DNA from: an uncultured Lachnobacterium sp. | GTDB lineage: Bacteria > Bacillota > Clostridia > Lachnospirales > Lachnospiraceae | Reading direction: 5' to 3' | Assembly: GCA_900546625.1 (NCBI GenBank) | Contig: URDU01000018.1 | Location: 1 to 52,912 of the forward strand | DNA length: 52,912 nt | Shown: positions 23,672 through 33,684 of the stretch, piece by piece | Layout: each line of letters starts with the position of its first letter | How positions within the stretch are numbered: position 1 is the first letter of the stretch | The notes under the pieces: model-generated | Told to the model about the DNA's origin: nothing | Database searches by the model: none | What the model saw: only the letters and a program-made list of their open reading frames with translations | Program-made: the position numbers and the translations under genes

Positions 23672-26092
23672 ATGTTAACACCACTTAGCTGGTTAAAGGA
23701 TTATGTAGATATAGATGTAACACCAAAGGAGTTAGAGGAAAAATTATTCTCATGCGGTTTCGAGGTTGAGGAATCATATGAGGTGGGAAAGGATATCTCA
23801 AACGTAGTAGTCGGCCTTGTAGAAAAATGTGAGCCGATTCCTGAGACACACCTAAGCCTGTGTCAGGTAAATGCAGGAGAACATGGCACATTCCAGATCT
23901 GCTGCGGTGCAGACAATGTAAAAGCCGGCGGCAAATTCCCTCTCGCACTTATCGGTGCAACAGTATATGCCACAGCAAAGGATCACGTTACAATAGAGGG
24001 CGTGATGGAGATAAAGCAGGGCAAGCTGCGTGGATATGATTCATATGGAATGTTATGCTCAGGTGTAGAGCTTGGCTTAAATGAAGACCTTTATCCGGGT
24101 GCAGGCTACAACGGACTTTTGGTTTTGCCTGAGGATGCAGAGGTTGGAGCAGATGTAAAGCCTATCCTCGGTCTTGATGACTGGATTTTTGATATTGCAA
24201 TCACTGCAAACAGACCAGACTGCCAGTGTATATACGGCATGGCAAGAGAGGTTGCTGCTGTTTTGGGAAAAGAGCTTAAGGAGCCTGCACTTGACTATAC
24301 TGCAGATGATGTGAAGAAGGAAAACTTCAAGGTATCGGTTCTGGCACAGGACATATGCCCTCGCTACACAGCTCACTATGTACATGATGTAAAAATCTCC
24401 GAGTCACCTGCATGGATGAGAAAACGTCTTGCACTTGTAGGAATTGGTTCTATCTCAAATGTGGTAGATATCACTAACTTTATTTTAAAAGAGCTTGGAC
24501 AGCCAATGCATGCTTTTGATTACTCATACCTTGAGGGAGATGAGATTGTAGTAAGACGTGCAAACGATGGAGAGAAAATTGTCACACTTGATGAGAAGGA
24601 ATTTGAGTTAAACAGCAATAACCTCGTTATCTGTGACGGAAAGAAGCCGGTTGCGCTCGCCGGTATCATGGGCGGCTTAAACTCTGAGATTAACAACGGC
24701 ACCACAGAGGTGATGTTTGAGTCTGCAAAATTTGCAAGAGATAATATCAGAAAGAGTTCACGTGCGTTGGGACAGTCATCTGATTCGAGTGCGCTTTACT
24801 CAAAGGGAGTAAACGAGTACACAACAGCTATGGCTATGAAGAGAGCACTTCATTTGATGGAGGAGCTTGGCTGTGGTAAGGTTTCTTCAACACATGTTGA
24901 GGTGACTACAGGAAATTCACTTGAGCCAAAAGAGATGAAGGTTTCTATTGCAAAGGTTAACGGCGTGCTTGGAATAGAGGTTCCTACAGAGGATATCGTG
25001 AGAATACTCACAAATTTAGGCTTTGCACCGGTTGTAAGCGGAGATGAGCTGACACTTATGATTCCTGCATACCGTGAGGATATGGAGGATTATCCGGATG
25101 TGGCAGAGGAGGTTATCCGTATGTATGGCTATGACCATGTCATTCCTGCATTCATGCCTACAGCACAGGTTACGCTCGGAGGACTCAACCTTAGACAGCA
25201 GACTGAGCGCAAGCTAAAGGAGGTGCTCTGTGCAGCAGGAGCATATGAGGGAATACACTACTCATTCTTCTCACCTGCTGATCTTGATTTGCTCAGGTTC
25301 CCGGAGGATGCACCGGAAAGACATGCAATCAAGCTTATAAATCCAATCAATGTTGACCTCTCGCTTATGAGAACAACACTTGCTTCTGAGATGCTTTATG
25401 CCATAGCAAGAAACCAGAAGAAGGGGATTTTGGAGGGAAGAATCTTTGAGCTTGGAAATATCTTTATCGCAAAGGAGCTTCCGCTTACAGAGTATCCTGA
25501 TGAGAGAGAGACTCTTTGCGCAGGTGTATTCGGAGAGGATGAATCGTTCTTTACTATAAAGGGACTGGCTGAGACTGTAGCAGATGCGCTTGATGTGAAG
25601 TTTACATATAAGCCGGCTCAAAAGCCATTCCTTCATCCATATCAGACCGCAGAGGTATTCTGTGACGGTCAAAAGGTCGGATATCTCGGTCAGGTAAGAT
25701 ATGAGATATGCGATGAGCTTGACATGAGAGTGCCGGCATATGTGATGGAGCTTGACCTTAGAGTACTTTCAAAGTGGTATGGAAAGGACAGAGTATTTAC
25801 TCCAATCTCAAAATTTGATGATGAGAAGAGAGATTTTGCCTTTGTCGTGGACAAGGATATCACCTGTGAGCAGATTGAGAACGGTATCATGGAAGCCTGT
25901 GATTATGTCTCAGATGTTACACTGTTTGATGTTTACGAGGGTGTACAGCTTCCTCCGAATAAGAAGAGCATGGCGTACAGTGTAGTATTTACACCAAAGG
26001 ATGAGGAACTTAAGGCTAAGAAGGTAGAGGGCTTTGTAAAGGATATACTTGCTCATCTTAAAGAGACTGCAGGTATCACGCTTCGTGGCTAG
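23672..26092 (+). CDS. pheT: Phenylalanyl-tRNA synthetase beta subunit
   Basis: 806 residues, full length. Domain order: tRNA-binding OB fold (about 40-150), B3/B4 editing region (about 210-390), B5 (about 400-480), catalytic-like core (near 490-690) and C-terminal anticodon-binding FDX-ACB (about 712-806, beginning TPISKFDDEKRDFAF). AGGAGG precedes the ATG. It follows pheS by 36 nt in the same T-box-controlled transcript; queA follows after 30 nt. Confidence 0.97.
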   Translation: MLTPLSWLKDYVDIDVTPKELEEKLFSCGFEVEESYEVGKDISNVVVGLVEKCEPIPETHLSLCQVNAGEHGTFQICCGADNVKAGGKFPLALIGATVYATAKDHVTIEGVMEIKQGKLRGYDSYGMLCSGVELGLNEDLYPGAGYNGLLVLPEDAEVGADVKPILGLDDWIFDIAITANRPDCQCIYGMAREVAAVLGKELKEPALDYTADDVKKENFKVSVLAQDICPRYTAHYVHDVKISESPAWMRKRLALVGIGSISNVVDITNFILKELGQPMHAFDYSYLEGDEIVVRRANDGEKIVTLDEKEFELNSNNLVICDGKKPVALAGIMGGLNSEINNGTTEVMFESAKFARDNIRKSSRALGQSSDSSALYSKGVNEYTTAMAMKRALHLMEELGCGKVSSTHVEVTTGNSLEPKEMKVSIAKVNGVLGIEVPTEDIVRILTNLGFAPVVSGDELTLMIPAYREDMEDYPDVAEEVIRMYGYDHVIPAFMPTAQVTLGGLNLRQQTERKLKEVLCAAGAYEGIHYSFFSPADLDLLRFPEDAPERHAIKLINPINVDLSLMRTTLASEMLYAIARNQKKGILEGRIFELGNIFIAKELPLTEYPDERETLCAGVFGEDESFFTIKGLAETVADALDVKFTYKPAQKPFLHPYQTAEVFCDGQKVGYLGQVRYEICDELDMRVPAYVMELDLRVLSKWYGKDRVFTPISKFDDEKRDFAFVVDKDITCEQIENGIMEACDYVSDVTLFDVYEGVQLPPNKKSMAYSVVFTPKDEELKAKKVEGFVKDILAHLKETAGITLRG

Positions 26093-26122
26093 ATATTGGT
26101 ATAGTTTTAGGAATAGGAAATT

Positions 26123-27181
26123 ATGGACGTAAAAGATTTTGATTATGAGCTTCCGGAGGAGCTTATAGCACAGGATCCTCTGGAGGACCGCTCCAGCTCA
26201 AGGCTCATGGTGCTTGACAAGAATACAGGAGAAGTCAGCCACCATGTGTTCAAGGAGATTGTTAAATATTTAAGACCGGGCGACTGCCTTGTGCTCAATA
26301 ATACAAAGGTTATTCCTGCACGTCTGTTTGGCGTAAAGGAAGGCACTATGGCAAAGATAGAGATACTTCTTCTAAAGCGCAGACAAAACGACGTATGGGA
26401 GACTCTTGTAAAGCCGGGTAAAAAGGCAAAGCCGGGCACGAAAATTATATTCGGTGACGGACTTTTAACAGGTGAAGTAATAGATGTGGTTGATGATGGA
26501 AACAGGCTGATTCAGTTTAGCTATGATGGTATTTTTGAGGAGATACTTGATAAGCTCGGACAGATGCCTCTGCCTCCGTATATCACACATCAGCTAAAGG
26601 ACAAGAACCGCTACCAGACAGTATATGCAAAGTATGACGGCTCAGCCGCTGCGCCTACTGCAGGACTGCATTTCACAAAGGAGCTTTTACAGCAGGTAAA
26701 GGATAAGGGAGTGGATATAGCAGAGGTGACTTTACATGTAGGTCTTGGCACCTTCAGACCGGTAAAGGTTGATAATGTGCTTGATCATCATATGCACTCT
26801 GAGTTTTACATGGTGTCACAGGAGGCTGCAGACAAGATTAATAATGCAAAGAAAAATGGTGGCAGAATAATATCTGTCGGCACTACAAGCACACGTACCT
26901 TAGAGGCTGCGTCAGATGAAAACGGCATGCTAAGAGAGTGCAGCGGATGGACGGATATATTTATTTATCCGGGCTACAGCTTTAAGGTGATTGATTGTCT
27001 GATTACCAATTTCCATCTGCCACAGTCCACGCTTGTCATGCTTGTGTCAGCGTTAGCAGGCAGAGAGCATGTTCTTAATGCATACAAAGAGGCCGTAGAG
27101 GAAAGATACAGATTTTTCAGCTTTGGGGATGCGATGTTTATAACAAATGATATGCATATGGAAGATGAGACGGCTGAATAA
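26123..27181 (+). CDS. queA: tRNA preQ1-34 S-adenosylmethionine ribosyltransferase-isomerase
   Basis: 352 residues. It transfers and rearranges the ribosyl part of SAM onto preQ1 at tRNA position 34, the penultimate queuosine step. Family stretches: [19 protein letters not shown] at the start, [12 protein letters not shown] near 60, [14 protein letters not shown] near 176 and [10 protein letters not shown] near 253. No other queuosine gene is in the window. It lies 30 nt after pheT on the same strand and may be transcribed with it. Confidence 0.95.
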   Translation: MDVKDFDYELPEELIAQDPLEDRSSSRLMVLDKNTGEVSHHVFKEIVKYLRPGDCLVLNNTKVIPARLFGVKEGTMAKIEILLLKRRQNDVWETLVKPGKKAKPGTKIIFGDGLLTGEVIDVVDDGNRLIQFSYDGIFEEILDKLGQMPLPPYITHQLKDKNRYQTVYAKYDGSAAAPTAGLHFTKELLQQVKDKGVDIAEVTLHVGLGTFRPVKVDNVLDHHMHSEFYMVSQEAADKINNAKKNGGRIISVGTTSTRTLEAASDENGMLRECSGWTDIFIYPGYSFKVIDCLITNFHLPQSTLVMLVSALAGREHVLNAYKEAVEERYRFFSFGDAMFITNDMHMEDETAE

Positions 27182-27274
27182 ATTTTACTTGTAAAAATCA
27201 GTCATATATACTAATATGTTGTTTGAGGGTAATTTGTTCCCTTAGTCAATAATATAGTAGATGGGGTAAAGTGC

Positions 27275-27616
27275 ATGGAAGAAAAGAGAAGACATAAAAG
27301 ACTTGACATTGATGTATCGGTACAGTTAGAGCGGTTGGATGAGGACGGAGTGACAACACTTAAGTATTGTCATGTGGATGTCACAGATATTTCCAGAAGC
27401 GGTATCGGATTTAATGCAAAGGTACCTCTTGATATACATACATATTATGACACCAGGATCCAGATTTGGACCAAGGAGGTTGTGGATGCGGTTATCGAGA
27501 TTGTACGTAGAACAGACAGTGAAGAAGGAGTATATCACTATGGTGCTGTGTTTATCGGTATGACAGACACTGATGCACTCAAGATTGATATTTATCAGAT
27601 TTTCAATGATTTATAA
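27275..27616 (+). CDS. PilZ-domain protein (c-di-GMP receptor)
   Basis: 113 residues, one PilZ domain. The binding signature is complete: RRHKR at 5-9 (RxxxR) and DISRSG at 38-43 (D-x-S-x-x-G). No membrane or output domain. The gene overlaps the start of aroA by 11 nt, which suggests translational coupling of a second-messenger receptor to an unrelated biosynthetic gene. Confidence 0.87.
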   Translation: MEEKRRHKRLDIDVSVQLERLDEDGVTTLKYCHVDVTDISRSGIGFNAKVPLDIHTYYDTRIQIWTKEVVDAVIEIVRRTDSEEGVYHYGAVFIGMTDTDALKIDIYQIFNDL

Positions 27617-28889
27617 AGTAAAAAAAGTAAATCATCCACATGATATAGTAACCAGTGTACCTGGCTCAAAGAGTATCACAAACAGAGCCCTTTTAATCGC
27701 TGCACTCGCAAATGGGCGCAGCGTTTTAAAAGGGTGTCTTTTTAGTGATGATTCGAGACATTTTATAGATGCACTGATTCGTCTGGGATTTCCGGTTTTG
27801 GTGGATGAGGATAAAAGAGAAATAACAATAACAGGCTTTGGAGGCAGGATTCCAAAGAATGAGGCCGAGATAGACGTGGGAAGTGCAGGTACCGCTGCGC
27901 GTTTTCTTACAGCACTTCTTGGACTGTCAAAGGGCAGATATCATATAGTGTCCTCTGAGCAGATGAAGAAGCGTCCTATGAAGGATTTGCTTGTATCGCT
28001 TGAAAAGCTGGGAGCGCATATTGAGTATGATGAGAAGGAGTATCATTTTCCTTTTACAATCGGAAACACAGGAGAGTATTCTGATGCTGTTGATATAAAC
28101 GTAGACAAGAGCAGCCAGTTTTTGAGTGCGCTTCTTATCTCAGCTATGGTGATGGAAAAGACCTTTACGATTAATGTCACAGGAACACATGGCATGGCAT
28201 ATGTTGAGATGACGCTTCTTATGATGAAGCAGTTCAGGCTTGATGTGATACAGAACCAAAAAAATAACAGCTTTATTATCCCTGAGAAAGCGACATATGT
28301 AAGCTTAGACTATGATATAGAGCCGGATGTGTCGGCCGCATGCTATTTTTATGCCATGAGCCCGCTTTTGCATGTGAAGTCAAAGGTAATGGGGGTACAC
28401 CAAAACAGCTTACAGGGAGATGTGGCATTTCTTGATGTGCTGGCGGATATGGGCTGCACACTTTCTGACGAGGCAGACGGCATAGTGTGTATGCCACCGG
28501 ATAATGGACAAATGCATGGCGGAAGCTGGGATTTGTCAGCATTTTCTGATCAGGCACTGACACTTGCTGCGATTGCACCGTTTGCAAAGGAGCCTGTAGG
28601 GATAGAAGGCATTTCACATATACGTTTGCAGGAGTGTGACAGGATAAATGCCATCGAGGAAAACCTTACTGAATTAGGTGTGAGGGTTGAGAAAACTGAA
28701 AATGGTTTAAGGATTTATCCGGCAGAGCGTATTAAGCCTTGTAAAATTAAGACGTATGACGATCACCGTGTAGCCATGTCATTTACACTGCCGGGGCTTA
28801 TGGCAGAGGGCGTTGAGATAATTGACCCTTATTGCTGCCGCAAGACCTTTGAGGATTTCTATGAGGTACTTGAGGAGAGCGTATACTAA
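27606..28889 (+). CDS. aroA: 3-phosphoshikimate 1-carboxyvinyltransferase (EPSP synthase)
   Basis: 427 residues. It joins PEP and shikimate-3-phosphate in the shikimate pathway. Signatures: PGSKSITNRALLIAALANG at the N-terminus, GSAGTAARFLTALL near 80, KKRPMKDL, DKSSQFLSALL near 165, QECDRINAIEENL near 340 and YDDHRVAMSFTLPGL near 383. The family's GNAGTAMR loop reads GSAGTAAR here. The start is ATG 27606, inside the last codons of the PilZ gene; upstream in-frame ATG 27573 lies deeper in it. The opposing tyrA belongs to the same pathway branch. Confidence 0.94.
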   Translation: MIYKVKKVNHPHDIVTSVPGSKSITNRALLIAALANGRSVLKGCLFSDDSRHFIDALIRLGFPVLVDEDKREITITGFGGRIPKNEAEIDVGSAGTAARFLTALLGLSKGRYHIVSSEQMKKRPMKDLLVSLEKLGAHIEYDEKEYHFPFTIGNTGEYSDAVDINVDKSSQFLSALLISAMVMEKTFTINVTGTHGMAYVEMTLLMMKQFRLDVIQNQKNNSFIIPEKATYVSLDYDIEPDVSAACYFYAMSPLLHVKSKVMGVHQNSLQGDVAFLDVLADMGCTLSDEADGIVCMPPDNGQMHGGSWDLSAFSDQALTLAAIAPFAKEPVGIEGISHIRLQECDRINAIEENLTELGVRVEKTENGLRIYPAERIKPCKIKTYDDHRVAMSFTLPGLMAEGVEIIDPYCCRKTFEDFYEVLEESVY

Positions 28890-28943
28890 TAAAGTGTTAT
28901 TGGTGCAGTTTAATGGTAAGGGCTGTTGCATCGGATGATATAA

Positions 28944-28990
28944 AAAGAGCCGTAAAACGAAATTACTTCGCTTTACGGCTCTTTGTTTTG
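28944..28990. terminator. Bidirectional terminator between aroA and tyrA
   Basis: AAAGAGCCGTAAA pairs with TTTACGGCTCTTT, with A and T runs on either side. Confidence 0.9.
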
Positions 28991-29015
28991 GATTAAAGCC
29001 ATATAACAGGATAAA

Positions 29016-30113
29016 TCATCTGCGGTGAATTGTATAATTTCTCTCTTTAAGTACACTGATAGCTGATTCAAGAGCATTTTCGTCATAGAACTCTATGCGC
29101 AGTACGCCTTCCTCAAACTCACGGTTGTTCATGATGCCGATATTCTTGATGCTGATGCCGTTGAAGGCTAAAAGGCTTGCAAGCACTGCGATACCGCCTG
29201 CCTCGTCTGCAATATCGACAAATACCTCATGGAAATCCTTGCGGATTTTGGCACCGGGCAGTGTGAGAGAATCCCTGTAATTCTTTGAATCCTGGAAGTA
29301 ATCGAGCATCTTTTGAGAGCTGCCCTCTGCAATTATTTCGCGAAGCTTATGGAAATTGGCTTCATACTGGTCCATGAGTGAGAGCAGCTGCGTTTTGTTG
29401 GATTCACATATATTTTCCCACATGACCGGTGAGCTTGCAGCGATACGTGTCACATCGCGGAAGCCTCCGGCGGCGATGGTTTTCATGGTCTCTTTTTCAG
29501 AGTCGATGTGCTCAACCAGATTGACGAGAGAGTATGCAATCATGTGTGGCAGATGGCTGATGGCTGCGGTAGCATGATCGTGCTCCTTGTAGTCTAAAAT
29601 GAGAGCTATCGAGCCGAGCGAAAGTACAAACTGTCTGAAATTATTCAGATTTTCTTCAGTTGTTGCCGTAGTAGGAGTGATGATGTAGTATGCATTCTCC
29701 AAAAGCTGCTTGTCTGAATTAAGTATGCCTGTTTTTTCAGAGCCCGTCATAGGATGCCCGCCAATGAAATTGCGCTCAAGGCCAAGCTCTGTGACCTTTT
29801 CATGAATCTGTGTTTTGGTGCTGCCAACATCTGTGATGATACAGTCATCCTTTATAATATCCTTAAGCTGTGTGAGGTATTCGATATTTTTGTTTACCGG
29901 TGCACACAGAAAGATTACGTCGCAGTCTTTAAATGAGTTGAGCTCTAAAAGCTCATTATTATCTATCAGGCCAAGCCCAAAGGCATCATCTATGGTCTTT
30001 TGATGTCCGGCTGTTGCGATAATTGAGACCTTTGGATTATTTTCTTTCATTTTTCGGGCTATCGAGCCTCCAATCAGACCGAGCCCGATAAAGCCAACTT
30101 TATCAAAATGCAT
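29016..30113 (-). CDS. tyrA: Prephenate dehydrogenase with C-terminal ACT domain
   Basis: 365 residues. Oxidative decarboxylation of prephenate to 4-hydroxyphenylpyruvate in tyrosine synthesis. The NAD site GFIGLGLIGGSIARKM starts at 8; GGHPMTGSEKTGI near 118 and ISHLPHMIAYSL near 185 are catalytic-domain signatures. An ACT domain (about 293-365) begins EVFVDIADEAGGIAVLASLL and suggests feedback control by tyrosine. A GGAGAT site precedes the ATG. It is convergent with aroA. Confidence 0.94.
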   Translation of the reverse strand: MHFDKVGFIGLGLIGGSIARKMKENNPKVSIIATAGHQKTIDDAFGLGLIDNNELLELNSFKDCDVIFLCAPVNKNIEYLTQLKDIIKDDCIITDVGSTKTQIHEKVTELGLERNFIGGHPMTGSEKTGILNSDKQLLENAYYIITPTTATTEENLNNFRQFVLSLGSIALILDYKEHDHATAAISHLPHMIAYSLVNLVEHIDSEKETMKTIAAGGFRDVTRIAASSPVMWENICESNKTQLLSLMDQYEANFHKLREIIAEGSSQKMLDYFQDSKNYRDSLTLPGAKIRKDFHEVFVDIADEAGGIAVLASLLAFNGISIKNIGIMNNREFEEGVLRIEFYDENALESAISVLKERNYTIHRR

Positions 30114-30148
30114 TTATGTGTATCTCCTAATTCTTTATTATCTAATAT

Positions 30149-30177
30149 ATTATAATCAATTTAACACTATAAAGCAA
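30149..30177 (-). promoter_or_regulatory. tyrA promoter
   Basis: On the minus strand: TTGCTT (30177-30172)-N17-TATAAT (30154-30149). Confidence 0.65.
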
Positions 30178-30241
30178 TAAATTATTGCCATATTTATTAT
30201 AATAAAATGATAAAAAATAATCGTCAGATTGCATAAAAGTG

Positions 30242-30270
30242 TTGTAAATTATCTAAAATATTAGTACAAT
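30242..30270 (+). promoter_or_regulatory. Promoter of the EF-G paralogue
   Basis: TTGTAA (30242-30247)-N17-TACAAT (30265-30270). A start codon at 30269 would overlap it, which supports the ATG at 30308. Confidence 0.6.
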
Positions 30271-30307
30271 GTATACATACTATAATAATGTCAGGGAGGT
30301 ACTTGAA

Positions 30308-32398
30308 ATGAATGTTTACACTACTGAGAAGATTCGAAACGTCGTGCTTTTAGGCCATAGCGGCTGTGGCAAGACATCACTCGTGGAAGCTATGGCATAT
30401 CTGGCAGGACAGACCACCAGAATGGGCACTGTAGCGGATGGCAGCACTATCAGCGATTTTGACAAGGAAGAGATAAAGCGTCAGTTCTCTATACATACAT
30501 CGGTTGTACCGATTGAGTGGGATAATGTCAAAATAAATATTCTCGATACTCCTGGTTTTTTTGATTTTGTAGGAGAGGTTGAGGAGGCTGTATCGGCTGC
30601 AGATGCTGCAATCATCGTGGTTTCAGGCAAGGCAGGCATACAGACCGGCACAAAAAGAGCATGGGAGATATGCGAGAAATACAAGCTGCCGAGGATGATT
30701 TTCGTGACGGACATGGATATCGACAATGCAAGCTTCAAGGATGTGGTGCTAAAGATGCAGGAGCTTTACGGCAAGAAAATAGCTCCATTTCATCTGCCAA
30801 TCAGAGAGAATGAGAAGTTTGTGGGCTATGTCAATGTCATCCAGCAGAGGGCAAAGAGATGGAATGAAAGCGGAGGCGTGGATAAGTTTGATGTGCCTGA
30901 GTACTCAAAGGAGAACCTGGGAATATGCCGTGAAGCCTTAGTTGAAGCTGTAGCTGAGACAAGTGAGGAGTTCATGGACAGATATTTCGGCGGGGAGGAG
31001 TTTTCTGAGGATGAAATCAGGGCTGCGCTTCGTGCAAACGTGCTTGAGTGCTCTATTGTACCGGTGCTCATGGGCTCAAATATTCTCGCAAGAGGCATGT
31101 ATACACTTATGGCTGATATCGTGAAATACCTGCCAAGTCCTGAGAAGAGAAGCTGTACAGGTATTAACACCAAAACAAATGAGGTGTATAATGCTGATTA
31201 TGATTTTGCAAAATCAAAGAGTGCTTATGTGTTCAAGTCGATAGTTGACCCATACATCGGTAAGTATTCACTGATCAAGGTTAATTCGGGTGTACTAAAG
31301 ACAGACGATGTGCTTTACAATTATCACAGGGACTGCGATGAAAAAATCGGAAAGCTCTATGTGATGAGAGGCAGTAAGGTGGAGGAAGTGAAGGAGCTTC
31401 ATGCAGGTGATATCGGAGCGCTTGCAAAGCTTGCAAAGACTCTTACGACAGATTCACTTTCCACCAGAAATATGCCGGTTACATATCTTAGAACAAGTAT
31501 ATCAAAGCCGTATGTGGCAATGCGCTACAAGGCAAAGAAAAAGGGCGATGAGGACAAGATTTCCCAGTCTTTACAGAAACTGTTAATGGAGGATCTGACT
31601 CTAAACAGTGTAAATGACAGTGAAAATGGACAGACTGTACTATATGGTATCGGAGATATGCAGCTTGAGGTAGTGGCAAGTGAGCTTCTTGAAAAGTACA
31701 AGGTGGAGATAGAGCTTATGCGTCCAAAGGTAGCCTTTAAGGAGACTATCAGGAAAAAATCCGATGTAGAGTATAAGTACAAGAAGCAGTCCGGCGGACA
31801 CGGACAGTACGGCCATGTCAAGATGACCTTTGAGCCATCAGGCGATATGGATACGCCATATGTATTTGAGCAGACGGTCGTAGGAGGAGCTGTGCCGAAG
31901 AACTTCTTCCCGGCTGTTGAAAAGGGTATCGCAGAGTCCGTGAAAAAGGGACCTCTTGCAGCCTATCCTGTGACGGGTATAAAGGCTGTGCTGTATGACG
32001 GCTCTTATCATCCTGTGGATTCATCGGAGATGGCCTTCAAGGTGGCAACACAGCAGGCATTTAAAAAGGGCATTATGGAGGCAAAGCCTGTGCTTCTTGA
32101 GCCGATTGCCACACTTAAGGTAGTGGTGCCTGAGGGCTATACAGGTGATGTGATGGGTGAGCTCAACAAGAGACGTGCAAGAGTGATGGGCATGAACCCG
32201 ACAGAAGGTGGATATCAGGAGATAGCAGCAGATATTCCTTATCTGGAGCTCTATGGATACAATGCCACACTTCGCTCAATGACGAGCGGAAGCGGCACAT
32301 TCTCATATGAGTTTGCCAGATATGAGCAGGCACCGGATGATGTGGCTGCAAAACAGATAGAAGAAAGGGCAAGCAAGCTTGTTGAAGTTGAAGAGTAG
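30308..32398 (+). CDS. EF-G-like translational GTPase (EF-G2 type)
   Basis: 696 residues with the full EF-G layout: GTPase domain, domain II (near 290-380), III, IV (SGGHGQYGHVKMTFEP near 491) and V. The G1 loop GHSGCGKT (16-23) is normal. G3 reads DTPGF (80-84), so the catalytic His that follows Gly in EF-G is Phe. G4 reads TDMD (134-137) rather than NKMD. The same kind of G3 change occurs in the EF-G2 branch, so this is a paralogue and not the housekeeping fusA; its function is unclear. It is not adjacent to ribosomal protein genes. GGGAGGT precedes ATG 30308. A secreted-protein gene overlaps its 3' end. Confidence 0.87.
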   Translation: MNVYTTEKIRNVVLLGHSGCGKTSLVEAMAYLAGQTTRMGTVADGSTISDFDKEEIKRQFSIHTSVVPIEWDNVKINILDTPGFFDFVGEVEEAVSAADAAIIVVSGKAGIQTGTKRAWEICEKYKLPRMIFVTDMDIDNASFKDVVLKMQELYGKKIAPFHLPIRENEKFVGYVNVIQQRAKRWNESGGVDKFDVPEYSKENLGICREALVEAVAETSEEFMDRYFGGEEFSEDEIRAALRANVLECSIVPVLMGSNILARGMYTLMADIVKYLPSPEKRSCTGINTKTNEVYNADYDFAKSKSAYVFKSIVDPYIGKYSLIKVNSGVLKTDDVLYNYHRDCDEKIGKLYVMRGSKVEEVKELHAGDIGALAKLAKTLTTDSLSTRNMPVTYLRTSISKPYVAMRYKAKKKGDEDKISQSLQKLLMEDLTLNSVNDSENGQTVLYGIGDMQLEVVASELLEKYKVEIELMRPKVAFKETIRKKSDVEYKYKKQSGGHGQYGHVKMTFEPSGDMDTPYVFEQTVVGGAVPKNFFPAVEKGIAESVKKGPLAAYPVTGIKAVLYDGSYHPVDSSEMAFKVATQQAFKKGIMEAKPVLLEPIATLKVVVPEGYTGDVMGELNKRRARVMGMNPTEGGYQEIAADIPYLELYGYNATLRSMTSGSGTFSYEFARYEQAPDDVAAKQIEERASKLVEVEE

Positions 32399-33683
32399 AA
32401 TAGCATTAATTATATTACTTACATTGATTTTTACCAATACTCATGTGTTTGCATCGGAGATAAAAGAGGCAGAAGCTGCCTCTTTTGCTTCCGGGCCATC
32501 ACTAAATACACTACTTGACAATATGTCGGAAAGTGATGGTGTTTCATATATTTACTATAATCTGGGCGGTGCGGCAAACAACATCAATAATTATGGATAC
32601 ATCACACCAAAGCAGAAATTCATGGGACTTAGAGAGCCGCACAAATACGGTTATAAATTTGATGGCTGGTATCTGGATGAGCATTTTTCAAAAAAGGCAG
32701 ATGTTCTGACCTACGAAAAAGCAAATGGATATGTCGTATATGCCAAATGGGTCAGGACTGTTAACAACGAATACAGCGTAGAGCATTATAATTACAGGAA
32801 TAATAAAAAAGCGCATACAATGGCGCTTAAAAACTGCGATTACGATTTTATAGATGAAATAAATATTCCGGGAATGCCGGAGACGAAGGAGAATGATTTT
32901 CTCAATAATTATATTTTCAGTGAGGCACAGTGCCCGCAGGGAATCTGTATCACGGACGAATACGTGCTTATCACAAGCTATTCTGATGACAAGGGCTCAC
33001 TGGGGGAGCTGATGGTATTTGACAGGGAGGACGGAGAGTATCTCGTGACACTTGGCATGGATGCAAACAGCCACCTGGGAGGAATTGCCTTTGACGGAGA
33101 AAATGTATGGGTATGCAATTCCTACGACACAACTGTGGAGCGCATCTCATATGATTTTATCTCTCTTATGGCCACAGCAAATTCCAAGCAGGTCATCGAT
33201 GCGACAGGTGTGGTCGATGTGTTTGACGTGGGAAACAAGCCGTCGTGCATCACGTACTATGGAGGCAGGCTGTGGATAGCCACTCACAATATCCTTCTTA
33301 AGTCAAAGATGGTAGCGTATTATTATGATAAAAAGGATGACAGGCTCACAAGCTTAAGCACATATACGATACCTGCCAGAGTGCAGGGAGTGACATTTGA
33401 TACCTCGGGAAAGGTATATCTGAGCACCTCCTATGGCAGGAATGAGTCATCGTATATCAAGTGCTACAAATCACTCATAGCTCTCTCATCAAGGCCAAAC
33501 AGCCCAGACATCACAATAGAGATGCCGCCGGGCTCAGAGGAGCTTGACAGCGTGGATAAAAGCTTGTATGTCATTTTTGAATCTGCGGGAGAGAAGTATC
33601 TTGAGGGCACGGATGGCAAGGGAAACTCGCCTGCACCGATAGACAAGATACTCCGCATAAATACAGATTCATTTAAAAATTAA
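32379..33683 (+). CDS. Secreted protein with InlB-type repeat and beta-propeller-like region
   Basis: 434 residues. The signal peptide is Lys/Arg then a hydrophobic core, with likely cleavage after Ala25 (HVFA). Residues about 58-110 form an InlB/Listeria-Bacteroides repeat (GYKFDGWYLDEHF, then YVVYAKW). The C-terminal 290 residues have repeated hydrophobic-Trp strands (ENVWVCNSYDTTVERISYD, GGRLWIATHN, GKVYLSTSYG) like a beta-propeller. No LPXTG or other anchor is seen, so it is probably released or held non-covalently. The start is TTG 32379, inside the end of the EF-G paralogue (20-nt overlap). The ribosome site is weak, so the start is uncertain. Confidence 0.65.
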   Translation: MLKLKSRIALIILLTLIFTNTHVFASEIKEAEAASFASGPSLNTLLDNMSESDGVSYIYYNLGGAANNINNYGYITPKQKFMGLREPHKYGYKFDGWYLDEHFSKKADVLTYEKANGYVVYAKWVRTVNNEYSVEHYNYRNNKKAHTMALKNCDYDFIDEINIPGMPETKENDFLNNYIFSEAQCPQGICITDEYVLITSYSDDKGSLGELMVFDREDGEYLVTLGMDANSHLGGIAFDGENVWVCNSYDTTVERISYDFISLMATANSKQVIDATGVVDVFDVGNKPSCITYYGGRLWIATHNILLKSKMVAYYYDKKDDRLTSLSTYTIPARVQGVTFDTSGKVYLSTSYGRNESSYIKCYKSLIALSSRPNSPDITIEMPPGSEELDSVDKSLYVIFESAGEKYLEGTDGKGNSPAPIDKILRINTDSFKN

Positions 33684-33684
33684 A

